Part shown: piece by piece, positions 43,852-52,544 of the stretch
Numbering within the stretch: the stretch's first letter is position 1
Layout of the letters: the number at the start of each line of letters is the position of its first letter
Assembly: GCA_023511675.1 (NCBI GenBank)
Contig: JAIMBC010000003.1
Location: 1-56,259, forward strand
Length of the DNA stretch: 56,259 bases
From: Pirellulales bacterium
GTDB lineage: Bacteria > Planctomycetota > Planctomycetia > Pirellulales > JAIMBC01
Direction: 5' to 3'
Program-made: the position numbers and the translations under genes
Notes under the pieces: model-generated
The model's database searches: none
What the model was told of the DNA's origin: nothing
What the model saw: the letters and a program-made list of their open reading frames with translations, nothing else

Positions 43852-46557
43852 CTAGTGGTTGAACTGAAATTCCTTGGTGTTCACCAGGGCCCAGAGAATG
43901 TCTTCCAGGGCCTGGCGCTTGTCTTCAGCCCGCTGGAGGTGGCCGAGGGTGAGCTGCAACTCTTCCGCCGTGGGACGCCTGGCAAACGCCCAGGCATAGA
44001 TTTCTTCGACGCGCTGGGTGTCGGTGAGCGACTCGTCCGCGGCGAGCCGAGCCGCCCGCCCCCCCTCCGCGGCGAGCCGAAGCTGGACCTCTTCCGAGTT
44101 CAGCAGGTGCAGGCTCTGCGCCAGGTTCGCCTCGCTGGAGCGTTCGCACTCGCAGGCACTGGTCCCCTCGGGCCGGCCGAAGATCTGCAAGAAGTAATTG
44201 CTAATGCTGCTATCGGGAAGCTGCACGGCTCGCGTTCCAGCAGGCAAGCCGGAGAATTCGGGTACCGTGCCGGTAAGCTGATGCAAGGCGTCATACAACA
44301 CCTCGGCTTGCAGCCGCCTGGGATAATAGTGAGAGAAGTTGCGGCGATCGAACTGATTGAGCCCGCTCGGCTCGGAGGCGAGCTGATAGGTTTGAGAGCG
44401 GCAAATGGTGCGGATCAGCTCCTTGAGATCGAAGCCGCTGCGCACAAAATGCTGGGCCAGCGCCTGCAACAACTCCGGATGGGAGGGAGGATTGGTCACC
44501 CGCATGTCGTCTTCGGGATCGACAATGCCGCGGCCGAAGAAGTGCTTCCAGTAGCGATTCACCAGCGCCGCGGCAAAGTAGGGATTCTCCGCAGAGGCCA
44601 TCCAGTCGACGAGCGCCTGCCGCGGATCGTCGTCGGGGTCGATCGTCAGGGGCGTGCCTCCCAGCACGGCCGGGGGTAGCGTCTCCCCGGTGCGGGGATT
44701 CACCGCGCCGGCCTGGCCGCGGTCGTGGAACACGGCCGGCTCGTCATTGCCAAGCCCCCCAGAACCTGGCTTGATCCCCACCCGAGAAAAGAATGCCGCC
44801 AGCGAGTAATAGTCGTGCTGGCTCCAACGCTCGAAGGGATGATGATGGCAGCGTGCGCACTGGATGCGCAGCCCGAGGAATAATTGCGCGGTATCCTCCA
44901 CCTGCAATTCCATGGTGTTTACCATGCGATACCACGCCACCGGCGGATGCTCCAGAAGCTCGCCCGTGGCCGCCAGAATGCTGCGCACAAACTCGTCGTA
45001 CGGCATGTTCTCGTATATCGCCTGGCGAATCCAGCCGTGGAAAGCGTATGTGCCTCGCGCCGCGTTATCGTTCGTGCGGCGGTTGCGCAGAATGGCATTC
45101 CACTTGGCGGCGAAAAAGTCGGCATATTCCGGCGAGGCCAGCAGCCGCTCGATCAGCCGCTCACGCTTGGCCGCGTCCCGCTCAGCCTCGAAGGCGCGCA
45201 ACTCTTCCGCTGTAGGCAGCCGGCCGGCGATGTCGAGCGTGGCGCGGCGCAAGAACGTGGCATCATCGCACGGGGGAGAAGCGGGCAAGCCCAACGCTTG
45301 CAGGCGGGCGAACACCAGCTCGTCGATGAAGTTGCGTGGCTGCGGCATGGCGGGCGGAGGCCCATCTGCCGGCAGCGTGGCCCGAAACACGGCCACCTCC
45401 CCTTGATAGCGCGCCATGACTGCCACGTCTCCTATCCCGTCCAGCGCGCGCACCAGGCCGTTGCGCTTCACCTCAGCCATCTCTGCGTCGTTCGACTCGA
45501 ACTGCGCCAGCGCCGTGACGTCTTGCTGCGTGCCGTCGCTGAAGCTGGCCAGCACCACAAGCTGCTGCTCGCCGCCCTGCCTCATCGTCCGTTGTGCGGG
45601 GTAGACATCCAGCCCCGCAATCACCGGATCCTCGGGCGTGCCGTAGCGCAGGCCCTGCTCCATCCAGCGCACGAGAAGCTGATACTCGGGCCCATCCGCC
45701 TCCACACGCCGCCCCCCTCCGTGGGCCAGCGTGCCGGTCGCCTTCAGCAACAGCAAGCTCCGCTCGGGAGCCGCGGGAAACACCCTTCGCCCACGCGCCT
45801 CCTTGGTCAAATACTCATAGTCCTCGTCGGGATAAAACCCCAGCAGCGATAGCTTGAACCCGTTCTGCCCGCTCGACTTGCCGTGGCAGGCCCCCGCGTT
45901 GCACCCGTGCTTGGTGAAGATGGGCACAACCTGATTCACAAAGTTGATCGGCGGCGGGTCGGCCAACTGCGCCACCTGAAGCTCGATCCGCGCCCGCAGC
46001 TTGCCCGGCCCCCGCGCCGTCACGCGCACTCTGCCCTCGGCAATCGGCTTGACCAGCCCAGCCGCATCGACCTCCACCACGCCCGCCGGAAGCGCCTCGT
46101 AGTGCACGCGCCGCGTCAGGTCCACCAGTCGGCCGTCAGCAAGGCGGCCGGTCACCAGGAGCTGCTTGCGGGCATCGGCACCGTGCAATTCGTTTGGCCC
46201 GTGCTGTTCGAACAGGATTTCGACGACTTCGGCGGACGTGCCGGTGCCTTGCTTTGCCTGTGGATCGCTCTGACACGGGTCGCTCCACGCCAATGCCAGG
46301 GCGAAGCCCAGGACGGCGGCCGCCCCCGCGCAGCCAAACCGAGATCTGGTCTCGAGCGCAGTGCCTCCGCCACGCCCTGCCCTACGGGACGCTTCCTCAC
46401 GCTGGCCGCCCGCAGATGGGCCGAGGGGGCCTTGCCCCGTACGGCCCCCCAACCGCGGTGGGCTCCAAAACAGGCTCTTCGGGGGCTTGCCGGGGTAAGA
46501 GCGTCCGCTCGAACATGCAACCCGCTCATCCCCGTGGGAAGATGCTCGTATCCGCAT
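43852..46557 (-). CDS. DUF1549/DUF1553 protein with Ig-like and heme-c motifs
   Basis: A 901-aa planctomycete protein of the PSCyt2/PSD1 type. After a basic N-terminus and a hydrophobic stretch (AAAVLGFALALAW, about 79-91), an Ig-like domain (Big2-type, LVDLTRRVHYEALPAGVVEV) is followed by a C-x4-CH heme-like motif, HGCNAGACHGKSSGQNG (Cys219, Cys224, His225). DUF1549 contains ATLDIAGRLPTAEELRAFE and a canonical CxxCH (IQCARCHHHPFERW, near 565). DUF1553 shows LVNRYWKHFFGRGIVDPEDD and QLPDSSISNYFLQIFGRP. The ATG at 46557 is favoured by GAGGAG about 9 nt upstream over 46725. It is the first gene of the four-gene run. The family is probably redox-active and exported; its reaction is unknown. Confidence 0.93.
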   Translation of the reverse strand: MRIRASSHGDERVACSSGRSYPGKPPKSLFWSPPRLGGRTGQGPLGPSAGGQREEASRRAGRGGGTALETRSRFGCAGAAAVLGFALALAWSDPCQSDPQAKQGTGTSAEVVEILFEQHGPNELHGADARKQLLVTGRLADGRLVDLTRRVHYEALPAGVVEVDAAGLVKPIAEGRVRVTARGPGKLRARIELQVAQLADPPPINFVNQVVPIFTKHGCNAGACHGKSSGQNGFKLSLLGFYPDEDYEYLTKEARGRRVFPAAPERSLLLLKATGTLAHGGGRRVEADGPEYQLLVRWMEQGLRYGTPEDPVIAGLDVYPAQRTMRQGGEQQLVVLASFSDGTQQDVTALAQFESNDAEMAEVKRNGLVRALDGIGDVAVMARYQGEVAVFRATLPADGPPPAMPQPRNFIDELVFARLQALGLPASPPCDDATFLRRATLDIAGRLPTAEELRAFEAERDAAKRERLIERLLASPEYADFFAAKWNAILRNRRTNDNAARGTYAFHGWIRQAIYENMPYDEFVRSILAATGELLEHPPVAWYRMVNTMELQVEDTAQLFLGLRIQCARCHHHPFERWSQHDYYSLAAFFSRVGIKPGSGGLGNDEPAVFHDRGQAGAVNPRTGETLPPAVLGGTPLTIDPDDDPRQALVDWMASAENPYFAAALVNRYWKHFFGRGIVDPEDDMRVTNPPSHPELLQALAQHFVRSGFDLKELIRTICRSQTYQLASEPSGLNQFDRRNFSHYYPRRLQAEVLYDALHQLTGTVPEFSGLPAGTRAVQLPDSSISNYFLQIFGRPEGTSACECERSSEANLAQSLHLLNSEEVQLRLAAEGGRAARLAADESLTDTQRVEEIYAWAFARRPTAEELQLTLGHLQRAEDKRQALEDILWALVNTKEFQFNH

Positions 46558-46972
46558 GGGAACTACTCCTCGGCCAGAACCATCTGCGGTACGGCGGCTC
46601 ACCGCGGCACGTGCCAGCTTCGGGCGGCGCTGTGGTGGCAACCGCCACCAATGCGGGCCGCCAGGCAGCTCCCTCACCGCATGGCAGGTCCACATACCGT
46701 CCTGTACCGGAGGGACCACGGGCACATCCCTTCGCTAGGCCTAACGGGCAGGCAGCCACACGGGCCGCCTGGGCCTGGCGGCTCGAGGCATGCGCGGTCC
46801 TTTGCAACAACTTGACTGGTGCGGCTCGTTGGTTTCGTTATTCTCGCCGGCATGAGCCACGATGCAACCCACGGCCCCGGAGCAAGCTCCATTGAGACCA
46901 TGCCCGCGGGGAAGCAAGCCAAGTTTGGCCCGCCGCGGGCGATGACACCACCCTCGTGACGGCAGCGGCAGC
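46558..46972. other. Intergenic upstream of the large-protein operon
   Basis: This 415-bp region lies between the small membrane gene's stop and the operon's first start, both minus strand. The promoter of the 18-kb operon should lie here. On the minus strand GAGGAG (46566-46571) is the ribosome binding site. No near-consensus -35/-10 pair or operator was identified by eye. Confidence 0.5.
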
Positions 46973-47233
46973 TTACTGCCGCCCCGCAGCCTTGTGGCGC
47001 TCGTAGAGCGAGGTGAAAAAGCAGATCAGCACGGCACCAATCGCCAGCCCCGCCAAGGCCCCCTGGGTGGCCCCTGCGTCTAACCCAAACTCAAGAGGTT
47101 GGAACGAAGGTGCCTCTCCACCGCGGACGATGGCACGATAGTAGCCTGGGGCAAAAGTGCCCACGCCCCAGCCAATCAGGGCGCCCAGCAGAGATCCGCC
47201 CCCCCACGCTCGCCAACTAGACTCCCAAGGCAC
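46973..47233 (-). CDS. Small two-TM membrane protein, unknown function
   Basis: A protein of 86 aa with two hydrophobic segments, GGGSLLGALIGWGVGTFAPGYY and ALAGLAIGAVLICFFTSLY, and a basic C-terminus. It resembles small Gly-rich membrane proteins of planctomycetes. The frame opens with GTG at 47233. However, the strong ribosome binding site TGAGGAG (47260-47254) is ideally spaced for an ATG at 47246, which lies in a different frame and stops after nine codons. So either the GTG start is used, the short frame is a leader peptide, or a 1-nt error (for example near the run of seven C at about 47204) hides the true start. Confidence 0.55.
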   Translation of the reverse strand: MPWESSWRAWGGGSLLGALIGWGVGTFAPGYYRAIVRGGEAPSFQPLEFGLDAGATQGALAGLAIGAVLICFFTSLYERHKAAGRQ

Positions 47234-47423
47234 GCCACTCAGTCATATGATTGCTCCTCATTCGCCTCGGCCCAGCGCGGCGCGGCAAATCGCCTTCACG
47301 GCCAAACAACCGGGGCCGCCGTGGCCGGCACTCGTGCCGCGGCCATGTTCCTGGCGTACGCCGCGCTGGCCACTTCCACACATTGTACATATTCCGGCGG
47401 CGCCAACTGCCGTGGGGCGGCTC

Positions 47424-47511
47424 ACCTGGCCCGCTTGAGAGGCGGGCTCAGCGTGCAATTTCCAAAGCGCGGCGGACCTGCTCGTACCTGGCCCGCTCGA
47501 GAGGCGGGCTC
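47424..47511. repeat. Two 26-bp direct repeats with an internal hairpin
   Basis: ACCTGGCCCGCTTGAGAGGC and its continuation GGGCTC (47424-47449) recurs at 47486-47511 with a single T-to-C change. Each copy holds an inverted pair GCCCGC/GCGGGC around a 7-nt loop. No T-tract follows, so these are not standard terminators; operator or RNA-hairpin roles are possible. Confidence 0.8.
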
Positions 47512-47538
47512 GGCACCGCCCCCGCTGCCCGAGCCGCT

Positions 47539-47623
47539 GGAGGAACGTGCGCTGCACGCGATAACTGGTTCGACACCGCGAACGTCGGTCACCCAGCCTC
47601 CGCTCCCGCGGGAGGAACGTGCG
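47539..47623 (+). repeat. Two copies of GGAGGAACGTGCG
   Basis: The 13-mer GGAGGAACGTGCG occurs at 47539-47551 and again at 47611-47623, about 100-185 bp before the PP2C start. Spacing between starts is 72 bp. It may be a binding site pair or chance in GC-rich DNA. Confidence 0.6.
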
Positions 47624-47721
47624 GCTGGCACCTATTCCGCGCCCAGACCCCAGATTAGAATCATCAGCGGGATACGCATTTCCACGGTCGCCTACCGCGT
47701 CACCTGGCGCAACCACCAATT

Positions 47722-49053
47722 ATGCAAGAGCACTCCGGCACCTGGGACAACTGCCTGGAGTACGTAGACATCACCGACGTGGGGTTGCGCCGCGCCAACA
47801 ACCAGGACTCGTTGGCTTGCCGGCTGGCCAGCGATCGTGAGGAACTCCAACGGCGTGGCCACCTGTTCATGGTGGCTGACGGCATGGGCGCTCATGCCGC
47901 TGGCGAGAAGGCCAGCAAAATGGCGGTGGACGCCGTGCAGCATGCCTACTACAAGCTCCCGGAGGAGTCGCCCGAAGCGGCGGTGGTCAAGGCCATCGAA
48001 GATGCCAATCGCCAGATTCACAACTGGGGGCAGGCGAACCTCGACTTTCGCGGCATGGGTACCACCGCCAGCGTGTTGGTCTTGCTCCCGGAACGCGCGC
48101 TGGTGGCTCACGTCGGAGACAGCCGGGTGTACCGCCTGCGTGGCAACCAACTCGATCAGCTCACGTTCGACCACAGCCTGGTGTGGGAGCTGAAAGCGGC
48201 CCGCCAGATCCCAGACAACGAGGTTCCCAATTACATCCCCAAGAACATCATCACGCGCTCGCTGGGGCCTTCCGAGGCCGTGGAGGTGGACGTCGAAGGT
48301 CCCTTCCCCTTGTTGCCGGGCGACACCTTCCTGATTTGTAGCGATGGCCTCACGGGGCAGGTGGCAGATGACGAGATCGGCATGATCCTCAAGCATCTGC
48401 CCCTGGCAGAAGCCGCACGCGTGCTGGTGGACATTGCCCTGCTGCGCGGCGGGCCCGATAACATCAGCATCGTATTGGTACGCGTCAAAGGGGGGCAGCT
48501 CGCCAGCGGTGCCGCTGAGGGGAGCAGCGTGATGAGGGTGGTACGCGGCCCTCGCCGCCAGATTCCTGTCAGCATCTGGGTCTTGTTGGGACTTGCCCTG
48601 TTGGGGACGCTGTTGCTGGGCCTCGGCTCGCAATGGACGTATGCCTTGCTGCCGCTGGGCGCCTTTGTCGTGATCCTGATCGCCGCGCTTCTCTTCCGCC
48701 GCGGCCCGGCGCCGGCGGGCCGGCCGGCCGGAGGTTTGCACGGCCGGGCCCCGCATCGCAGCTATGTTTGCAAGCTGGATAGCGCCTATGTCGAAAAGCT
48801 GAGCAGCCTGGTCCAGCAGCTTGAAGAGGCAGCCCACAACGGCCGTCCAGACGGCACCCCATATACGATCGACTGGACCGCATACCGTCGTCACCGCGAT
48901 GCAGGTCTACAGGCCTTCGCCCGCAAGGACCTGAGCACGGCCACCGTCGAGTTGTGCCGCGCACTGAGCTGCCTGATGCAACAACTCCGCTCCCAAAGCG
49001 CTCACGATGTCATTGCGCCCGCACCGCCGGTTGCCGATTCCGAGGGGCACTGA
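47722..49053 (+). CDS. PP2C-family Ser/Thr phosphatase with membrane anchor
   Basis: This 443-aa protein has an N-terminal PPM/PP2C catalytic domain (about 1-260). It is complete for the metal-binding motifs: RRANNQDSLAC, MVADGMGAHAAGEKAS, GMGTTASVLVL, AHVGDSRVYRLRG, LICSDGLTGQV and RGGPDNISIVLV. Two adjacent transmembrane segments (about 283-325, VSIWVLLGLALLGTLLLGL and YALLPLGAFVVILIAALLF) follow, then a helical C-terminal domain (about 345-443). The catalytic domain is cytoplasmic and would reverse Hanks-type kinase signalling. No kinase gene is adjacent; the nearest in the window is at 21469. The start at 47722 is the first Met of the domain, and no good ribosome binding site is visible. 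Confidence 0.93.
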   Translation: MQEHSGTWDNCLEYVDITDVGLRRANNQDSLACRLASDREELQRRGHLFMVADGMGAHAAGEKASKMAVDAVQHAYYKLPEESPEAAVVKAIEDANRQIHNWGQANLDFRGMGTTASVLVLLPERALVAHVGDSRVYRLRGNQLDQLTFDHSLVWELKAARQIPDNEVPNYIPKNIITRSLGPSEAVEVDVEGPFPLLPGDTFLICSDGLTGQVADDEIGMILKHLPLAEAARVLVDIALLRGGPDNISIVLVRVKGGQLASGAAEGSSVMRVVRGPRRQIPVSIWVLLGLALLGTLLLGLGSQWTYALLPLGAFVVILIAALLFRRGPAPAGRPAGGLHGRAPHRSYVCKLDSAYVEKLSSLVQQLEEAAHNGRPDGTPYTIDWTAYRRHRDAGLQAFARKDLSTATVELCRALSCLMQQLRSQSAHDVIAPAPPVADSEGH

Positions 49054-49170
49054 CGCGGCCAGGCCGGCTCGCGGCAACTTCCGGCAGAAGCCGTTTGTGC
49101 AGCGATACCCTTCCGTGCAGGCCCATCGGGCGGCAACACGCAGGCCGGGTCTCAGCCATTACGTCCACGG

Positions 49171-50505
49171 CTAACGCTGCCGAGCGCGGTCGGCTTGTGC
49201 ATGCAACGCCTTCCTTCCCGGGGGCGGCAGCAACGTGCTGGGTCGGCAGAACTCGGCGTGGGCTTCAAACCAGCGGCGCGCTGCTTGCCGCGCCTGATTC
49301 CACACCTGTGCCGCATGATCTGACGTGCCGGAGAGCAGGTTGCGGTCCAGGATGCAAGACAGTCGTGCCACCGCCGTGTTGCAATAGCGAAGCTGCGGGG
49401 TGCGGGCAGCCAGGTGTGGCGTTTCGAGTTCCAGCAGCGGCCGGAGAAAAGCCACGCGATTGGGCGTGTAGCGATTGGTCAGGCCCTGCACCACATGCTC
49501 GAAGCGCTCGTGCGAGGCCTGACGGTAGCCCGGTTTGTACAAAAGCGCAAGGAACTGCTCTTGCTGCTGCGGCGTGCCAAAATCTGCCGTTAGCGCAGCC
49601 GCGGCATGGTACGTGCCAGGGGGCAGGCCCAGGCGAGCCAGACATGCGGATGCGTGCTGCGCTGCCAGGGCGGCCAATGGATCGCCAGGGTCATCCACCA
49701 CACGATAGGCCAGCGGCAGGCTAAAGGCTCCCCCTTGCTCGAGATAGGCGGCAAAGGCCTTGCGAAGCGGCCCTTGGGGCCCCTCGGCCCTTAGCCGCCG
49801 CACCAGCTCGTCGTAGTCTGCGGGAGGCGGCCCGAGTGACCGCGGCCACCAAGTCAACAGCGACTTCCATTCCTCGCCGCTAGGCCGCGGCCGCGGCCAG
49901 TAGGTGCGCAGATTGTATTCCTGAATGGTAACGGGCACGCCGAAGTCGAAGGCATACATTTCCGCCAGGGCACGCTCGGCCGGCCAGCGGTCGTATTCCA
50001 TGCGGAACAAGGCGGCCAGCGTACCTGTACGATGGCGTCCCCCCTGGCAGTGCACCGCCACAGGCCAGTTGGCAGGATCGTCCATCATCCGAAAGAACTG
50101 CTCATACTGCCAGGGACTGACCCACGGCCAGCAGGCCTCTTCTCCCATCGGCCATTGCACCGGCCGAGCACCCAGCCCCGCCACGTAGTGCGACTCAAGG
50201 GCCCCGCCTTCCTCCCCTAAATCGATCAGTCCCGCATGCAGGCGCATATCCTCAAGCTGCAATGAGACCACGGTCTTGACGCCATAGCACTTGACCAGCA
50301 CCTGCAAGCCCAGTTCGCTGGGCTGTGCCGAGCGATAAAACACACCCGGCCGCACCGCCTGAAAACGCTTGAGGTGCCCCTGCCAGAAGCCGAGCCATGC
50401 CAGGCCGCACAGCCCCAGGCTCGCGGCCAAGACGGCTAACCATAACCGGAGCCTCCGGCGAGGCAATTTCCCCTCTCCACCCAGCACGCTAGCACTCTCA
50501 TCCAT
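49171..50505 (-). CDS. Membrane-anchored dual-specificity/tyrosine phosphatase-like protein
   Basis: A protein of 444 aa from the ATG at 50505. It has a basic N-terminus, one transmembrane segment (LRLWLAVLAASLGLCGLAWLGF, about 19-40) and then a phosphatase domain. The domain begins VRPGVFYRSAQPSE and contains VKTVVSLQLED. Its P-loop is VHCQGGRHRTG, the Cx5R signature with nucleophile Cys153. This start pattern resembles the DSP/PTP group found in many bacterial fused or anchored phosphatases. The C-terminal 230 residues are helical and unlike known domains. An in-frame Met at 50580 would extend the N-terminus. The orientation places the catalytic part outside the cytoplasm if the N-terminus is inside. 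Substrate unknown. Confidence 0.85.
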   Translation of the reverse strand: MDESASVLGGEGKLPRRRLRLWLAVLAASLGLCGLAWLGFWQGHLKRFQAVRPGVFYRSAQPSELGLQVLVKCYGVKTVVSLQLEDMRLHAGLIDLGEEGGALESHYVAGLGARPVQWPMGEEACWPWVSPWQYEQFFRMMDDPANWPVAVHCQGGRHRTGTLAALFRMEYDRWPAERALAEMYAFDFGVPVTIQEYNLRTYWPRPRPSGEEWKSLLTWWPRSLGPPPADYDELVRRLRAEGPQGPLRKAFAAYLEQGGAFSLPLAYRVVDDPGDPLAALAAQHASACLARLGLPPGTYHAAAALTADFGTPQQQEQFLALLYKPGYRQASHERFEHVVQGLTNRYTPNRVAFLRPLLELETPHLAARTPQLRYCNTAVARLSCILDRNLLSGTSDHAAQVWNQARQAARRWFEAHAEFCRPSTLLPPPGRKALHAQADRARQR

Positions 50506-50933
50506 CGTGGCGGGGACCGTAACACAACCCGCGCTGGGCCGCAACGGCGATCTTGGCCGGTACGGCGCAGGCATTCTCACAACCCCGCTGCTGCTCTCGC
50601 CTGCGCTGGCTCACAAACCATCACCAAGCTGTGGACCTGCGGCGGCCTGCCTCTTGTGCCGGCCCGCTGGTGTGAGACGGTCCGCTGAGCTGGTGCACCG
50701 GCCGCATCTCTGCCCTGGCCTGCGACTCTTTGCCCACTCATGCGGCAAGGTCGGCCCCTGTGCCGGCCGTGTGAGGCACCGCGCAACGCTGGCCCGTTGA
50801 CAACTCCCCCACGTTGGCCCACTGTGGTCCCCCCTTTCCGCGGCAAGCCGCCACTCCCCTCTACCCAGCGGCATGGCTGCCGCCGAGAATGAACCAGGGC
50901 ATTTTGTGTTGCCGACGCTACGCCCCCCCTGCC
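50506..50933. other. Intergenic between divergent genes
   Basis: This 428-bp region lies between the phosphatase and iscS starts and is GC-rich. An in-frame ATG at 50889 could extend iscS by 15 codons (MNQGILCC opening), but this is not supported by the family N-terminus. No promoter or RNA gene was fixed. Confidence 0.5.
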
Positions 50934-52109
50934 ATGCCGCGACCCGTGTACCTCGATTACCATGCCACCACGCCGGTCGATCCGCGCGTGCTGGCACACA
51001 TGGAACCTTACTTCACCGAGCGGTTCGGCAACCCAGGCAGTGTAGGGCATGCCTATGGTTGGGAAGCCCGAGATGCCGTCGAGGCTGCACGGGCACAACT
51101 CGCCCAGCTCATTGGCGCCGCGCCACGAGAAATCGTCTTCACCAGCGGCGCCACCGAGAGCAATAACCTGGCCTTGCGCGGCACGGCCGAGCGAACGCGC
51201 GGCCGGCACATCGTGAGCGTGAAAACCGAACACCGCTCGGTCTTGGATCCCCTGGCCCGCCTGCAACGCCGCGGTTTCGATGTCACGCTGCTGGACGTCA
51301 TCCAGGCCCCCCACCCCGTGGCCGGTTTGCTCGACCTCGATCGGCTCCGCCATGCCTTGCGGCCAGACACATTTCTCGTCTCGGTGATGCTGGCCAACAA
51401 CGAGATCGGCGCGATCCAGCCGCTCGCAGAACTGGCCCGCATCTGCCACGATCGCGGCATCCTCGTTCACTGCGACGCCACCCAGGCCGTCGGCAAGCTG
51501 CCCGTGCATGTGGACGACCTGGGCGTGGATCTGATGAGCTTTACAGCTCACAAGATCTACGGCCCCAAAGGGATTGGCGCCCTCTACGTGCGGCACAGGC
51601 CGCCTGTGCCGCTGCAACCGCAGATCGACGGCGGCGGCCAGGAACGGGGACGACGCAGTGGCACGCTCAATGTGCCGGGCATCGTCGGCTTCGCCCGGGC
51701 GCTGGAGCTGTGTCTGGAGGAGCTGCCCGCGGAGGCCCCCAGGCTGGCTACACTCCGAAATCGCCTCTTCGATCGGCTGGCGGCAGCCCTGCCGGAGACG
51801 CAGTTGAACGGTCCCGCGCTGGACCAGCCGGCAGTGCGACTTGCGGGCAATCTCAATGTCAGCATCCCCCGCGTGGAGGGCGATGCGTTGCTGGCAGCTC
51901 TGCGAGACGTTGCCGTAAGTTCCGGCAGTGCATGCACATCTGCCGACCCGGAGCCCAGCCATGTGCTGCGGGCCCTGGGCGTGCAAGAGGCCTGGGTACG
52001 TGCCAGCCTGCGTTTTGGGCTGGGACGCTTCACGACCGAAGCGGATGTCGACTTTGCCGCCGCCTACGTGGCCGAGCAGGTCGAGCGGCTGAGGGCGCAT
52101 GCGCTCTGA
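50934..52109 (+). CDS. iscS: Cysteine desulfurase (IscS/NifS type)
   Basis: This 391-aa PLP enzyme releases sulfur from cysteine as a persulfide for Fe-S clusters and other sulfur acceptors. The start gives the family N-terminus VYLDYHATTPVDPRV. Blocks include IVFTSGATESNNLALRG, LANNEIGAIQPL, HCDATQAVGKLP, the PLP lysine Lys207 in SFTAHKIYGPKGIG, and the mobile loop SSGSACTSADPEPSHVL with the catalytic Cys (group I). It differs from the EF2568-type enzyme at 24585, so the genome has at least two desulfurases. It is followed by iscA after 90 bp on the same strand. Confidence 0.95.
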   Translation: MPRPVYLDYHATTPVDPRVLAHMEPYFTERFGNPGSVGHAYGWEARDAVEAARAQLAQLIGAAPREIVFTSGATESNNLALRGTAERTRGRHIVSVKTEHRSVLDPLARLQRRGFDVTLLDVIQAPHPVAGLLDLDRLRHALRPDTFLVSVMLANNEIGAIQPLAELARICHDRGILVHCDATQAVGKLPVHVDDLGVDLMSFTAHKIYGPKGIGALYVRHRPPVPLQPQIDGGGQERGRRSGTLNVPGIVGFARALELCLEELPAEAPRLATLRNRLFDRLAAALPETQLNGPALDQPAVRLAGNLNVSIPRVEGDALLAALRDVAVSSGSACTSADPEPSHVLRALGVQEAWVRASLRFGLGRFTTEADVDFAAAYVAEQVERLRAHAL

Positions 52110-52121
52110 TGGCTGGATACG

Positions 52122-52150
52122 TCTTTTCTTTTTCCGGCGGAGCGTATAAT
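52122..52150 (+). promoter_or_regulatory. Candidate promoter of iscA
   Basis: A perfect TATAAT stands at 52145-52150, conspicuous in GC-rich DNA, preceded 17 nt earlier by TCTTTT (52122-52127), a poor -35 match. Transcription would begin near 52157, about 43 nt before the iscA ATG at 52200, whose ribosome binding site GAAAGGAG lies at about 52179-52186. It would allow iscA to be expressed apart from iscS. The -35 is weak. Confidence 0.45.
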
Positions 52151-52199
52151 TTACGCAGCATAACCTGCGAAAATCCTGGGAAAGGAGTGTTCTTCAATC

Positions 52200-52544
52200 A
52201 TGGCCGTAACTTTGACCGAGAAAGCCGCAAACGCTGTCAAGCAGATCATGGAACGCGAGATCCAGGCGGGCCGCCTGGAGCCAGGCGCGTTCCTGCGCGT
52301 GGGCGTGACCGGCGGTGGTTGCAGCGGCTTCACCTACAGCCTCGGCTTCGACAAGACGCTGGATGAGAAGCTCGACTCCCGGTACGAGTGCCATGGCGTG
52401 CCCGTGGTGGTGGACAAGAAGAGCGCCCTGTACCTCGACGGCACCACCGTCGATTACTACGACGGGATCGAGAAGCAGGGTTTCACGTTCGACAACCCCA
52501 ATGCCGTGCGCTCCTGCGGCTGCGGCAGCTCCTTCTCCGCCTAG
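52200..52544 (+). CDS. iscA: IscA/ErpA-type Fe-S cluster assembly protein
   Basis: A 114-aa A-type carrier that receives Fe-S clusters and passes them to target apoproteins. The three ligand cysteines are present: Cys41 in [10 protein letters not shown], and Cys106 and Cys108 in [10 protein letters not shown]. The fold blocks [19 protein letters not shown] and GFTFDNPNA match the HesB/IscA family. Length is standard. AAAGGAG lies about 14 nt upstream. It follows iscS, so sulfur release and cluster assembly are linked; iscU and other ISC or SUF genes are not in the window. Confidence 0.95.
   Translation: MAVTLTEKAANAVKQIMEREIQAGRLEPGAFLRVGVTGGGCSGFTYSLGFDKTLDEKLDSRYECHGVPVVVDKKSALYLDGTTVDYYDGIEKQGFTFDNPNAVRSCGCGSSFSA

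Larger units (their letters stand above)
47234..47721. other. Intergenic between divergent genes, with two repeat families
   Basis: This 488-bp spacer precedes the PP2C gene. Besides the two repeat pairs listed separately, no gene is seen. A GGTTCGACACC near 47567-47577 recalls a tRNA T-arm, but the flanks cannot pair. No clear ribosome binding site precedes the PP2C ATG. Confidence 0.5.

Noticed and set aside
47424..47511. Hairpin repeats as Rho-independent terminators
   Set aside because: No T-tract follows either copy on either strand.
47530..47600. tRNA-like T-arm GGTTCGACACC
   Set aside because: Flanking bases cannot form the T-stem or an acceptor stem, and no anticodon arm fits.
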